NCBI GenBank assembly: GCA_021783685.1 | Contig: JAJXTQ010000112.1 | Coordinates: 1 to 6,640 of the forward strand | Reading direction: 5' to 3' | DNA length: 6,640 nucleotides | Origin: Pseudomonadota bacterium | Lineage (GTDB): Bacteria; Pseudomonadota; Gammaproteobacteria; UBA5335 | Shown: in pieces, positions 6,238 to 6,640 of the stretch | Position numbering within the stretch: the first letter of the stretch is position 1 | Layout of the letters: each line of letters starts with the position of its first letter | The notes under the pieces: model-generated | Seen by the model: only the letters and a program-made list of their open reading frames with translations | The model's database searches: none | Told to the model about the DNA's origin: nothing | Made by a program: the position numbers and the translations under genes

Positions 6238-6324
6238 ATGCGCAGCACGCTGGGGCGCATGGAGCTCAAGCACCGGGATCGAGAGTGGATCAAGCCCTTG
6301 CAGCGGACAGTGCCGACCGGTTGA
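6238..6324 (+). CDS. Possible 28-residue small protein
   Basis: ATG 6238 has a near-ideal ribosome site (GAGGAGG, 6224-6230, spacing 7). The product is a short basic peptide: MRSTLGRMELKHRDREW, then IKPLQRTVPTG. No signal peptide, helix anchor or known motif is visible. A hairpin with a short T-run lies 42 bases after the stop, as would suit a short transcript. GC-rich DNA throws up such ORFs by chance, so the ribosome site is the only real argument. Confidence 0.3.
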   Translation: MRSTLGRMELKHRDREWIKPLQRTVPTG

Positions 6325-6366
6325 GCGCGAAGTAGAGCCTCCCGGTCATCATCGTCGTGCGCGCGG

Positions 6367-6391
6367 GGCCGGCACAAGGCAACAGCCGGCC
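6367..6391 (+). terminator. Terminator-like hairpin upstream of the DUF4160 gene
   Basis: A 7-bp stem GGCCGGC / GCCGGCC with an 11-base loop is followed by TTTGAG. An alternative 5-bp stem AAGGC/GCCTT (6376-6380 with 6389-6393) competes with it. The T-run is short, so this is a weak candidate. Confidence 0.4.
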
Positions 6392-6422
6392 TTTGAGGAG
6401 GAGAAGCTGGGGTGCCCTCCTT

Positions 6423-6436
6423 CCCAAGCGCTTGGG
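6423..6436 (+). promoter_or_regulatory. 14-bp perfect palindrome, possible operator
   Basis: CCCAAGCGCTTGGG is a perfect palindrome with an AAGCGCTT core, like LacI-family operator half-sites. It lies 18 bases before the expected DUF4160 start. One such palindrome in a window this size is not far from chance, so the operator role is inference. Confidence 0.3.
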
Positions 6437-6454
6437 TTACTGTTAGGCTGGATC

Positions 6455-6640
6455 ATACGTACCGTTTGGCGCATCGGCACCCATCGGGTTGTGATCTATC
6501 CCAACGACCATCGTCCCGCGCATGTCCATGTCGTCGGACGCAGTGCAGAGGCGGTGTTCGTTCCGCATTGCCCGGATGACCCGCCTGAGCTTCGCGAAAG
6601 CGGGTTCAGCCGTGCTGCCGTTAACCGTTTGAAGCGCGCG
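6455..6640 (+). CDS. DUF4160 protein, 3' end outside window, start codon irregular
   Basis: The frame to the window edge reads RTVWRIGTHRVVIYPNDHRP, then AHVHVVGRSAEAVFVPHCP and LRESGFSRAAVNRLKRA. This is the DUF4160 pattern (MPTVWRIG..R..iY.NDHrPaHVHV.G...A.F...LRE..GFsra...), covering about the first 60 residues of an 80-100 residue family. The family's initial Met-Pro falls on ATA-CGT at 6455-6460, so no ATG, GTG or TTG is present there. The nearest upstream in-frame start is ATG 6203, without a ribosome site and in non-coding-like sequence. A strong ribosome site (6395-6403) precedes GTG 6412, but that is in another frame. The gene may be a start-codon mutant, use a rare ATA start, or be frameshifted. 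DUF4160 genes are often paired with DUF2442 genes in toxin-antitoxin-like modules; any partner is beyond the window. Confidence 0.75.
   Translation, partial: MRTVWRIGTHRVVIYPNDHRPAHVHVVGRSAEAVFVPHCPDDPPELRESGFSRAAVNRLKRA

Larger units (their letters stand above)
6122..6454 (+). other. Mostly gene-free region between the NERD and DUF4160 genes
   Basis: No gene of recognisable family is present. It holds a doubtful 28-codon ORF, a hairpin (6367-6391), a strong purine-rich Shine-Dalgarno-like run (6395-6406) and a 14-bp palindrome (6423-6436). The DUF4160 frame is open back to ATG 6203, but the Gly/Ser/Pro/Arg-rich translation of 6203-6440 looks non-coding. Confidence 0.5.

Noticed and set aside
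6412..6579. 55-codon ORF from GTG 6412 with a strong ribosome site
   Set aside because: Its product has no family pattern and it overlaps the DUF4160 frame; kept only as a clue to that gene's start problem.

Overview
The window is high-GC DNA whose genes all read on the + strand. Gene style (autotransporter, CsgG-type lipoprotein, NERD protein, DUF4160 protein, good Shine-Dalgarno sites, GTG starts) suggests a high-GC proteobacterium, perhaps Xanthomonadales. That placement is an inference from style only, because the window holds no phylogenetic marker.

Layout. (1) 2-1375 is the 3' part of a classical autotransporter gene: the end of the passenger and a complete-looking C-terminal beta-barrel. 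(2) 1442-2251 encodes an outer-membrane-type lipoprotein of the CsgG/HfaB family. (3) 2276-2484 is a decayed remnant of a second autotransporter barrel, carrying a frameshift and in-frame stops; it shares a 20-base exact match with gene 1. (4) 2485-2914 has no gene but holds two overlapping small hairpins, a strong terminator (2581-2607) and a 20-bp direct repeat with 34-bp period. (5) 2915-3865 encodes an HD-fold protein of TraI_2/YhaM style whose HD doublet reads His-Ala. (6) 3934-4311 encodes a small one-helix protein with a distinctive C-terminal motif. (7) 4454-5008 encodes an exported protein of unrecognised family. (8) 5336-6121 encodes a NERD-domain protein with two N-terminal membrane segments. 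(9) 6122-6454 has only a doubtful 28-codon ORF, a hairpin and a palindrome. (10) The window ends inside a DUF4160 gene that has no ordinary start codon at the expected place.

Working together. The first third is an envelope or surface region in which a tandem or ectopic autotransporter copy seems to have decayed around a CsgG-type lipoprotein. The rest is a loose row of co-directional accessory genes separated by gaps of 68 to more than 300 bp, so a single operon is not indicated. I see no decisive evidence for a new multi-gene system. The items most worth a second look are the autotransporter remnant, the degenerate HD protein beside its small partner gene, the direct repeat before it, and the DUF4160 gene without a normal start.
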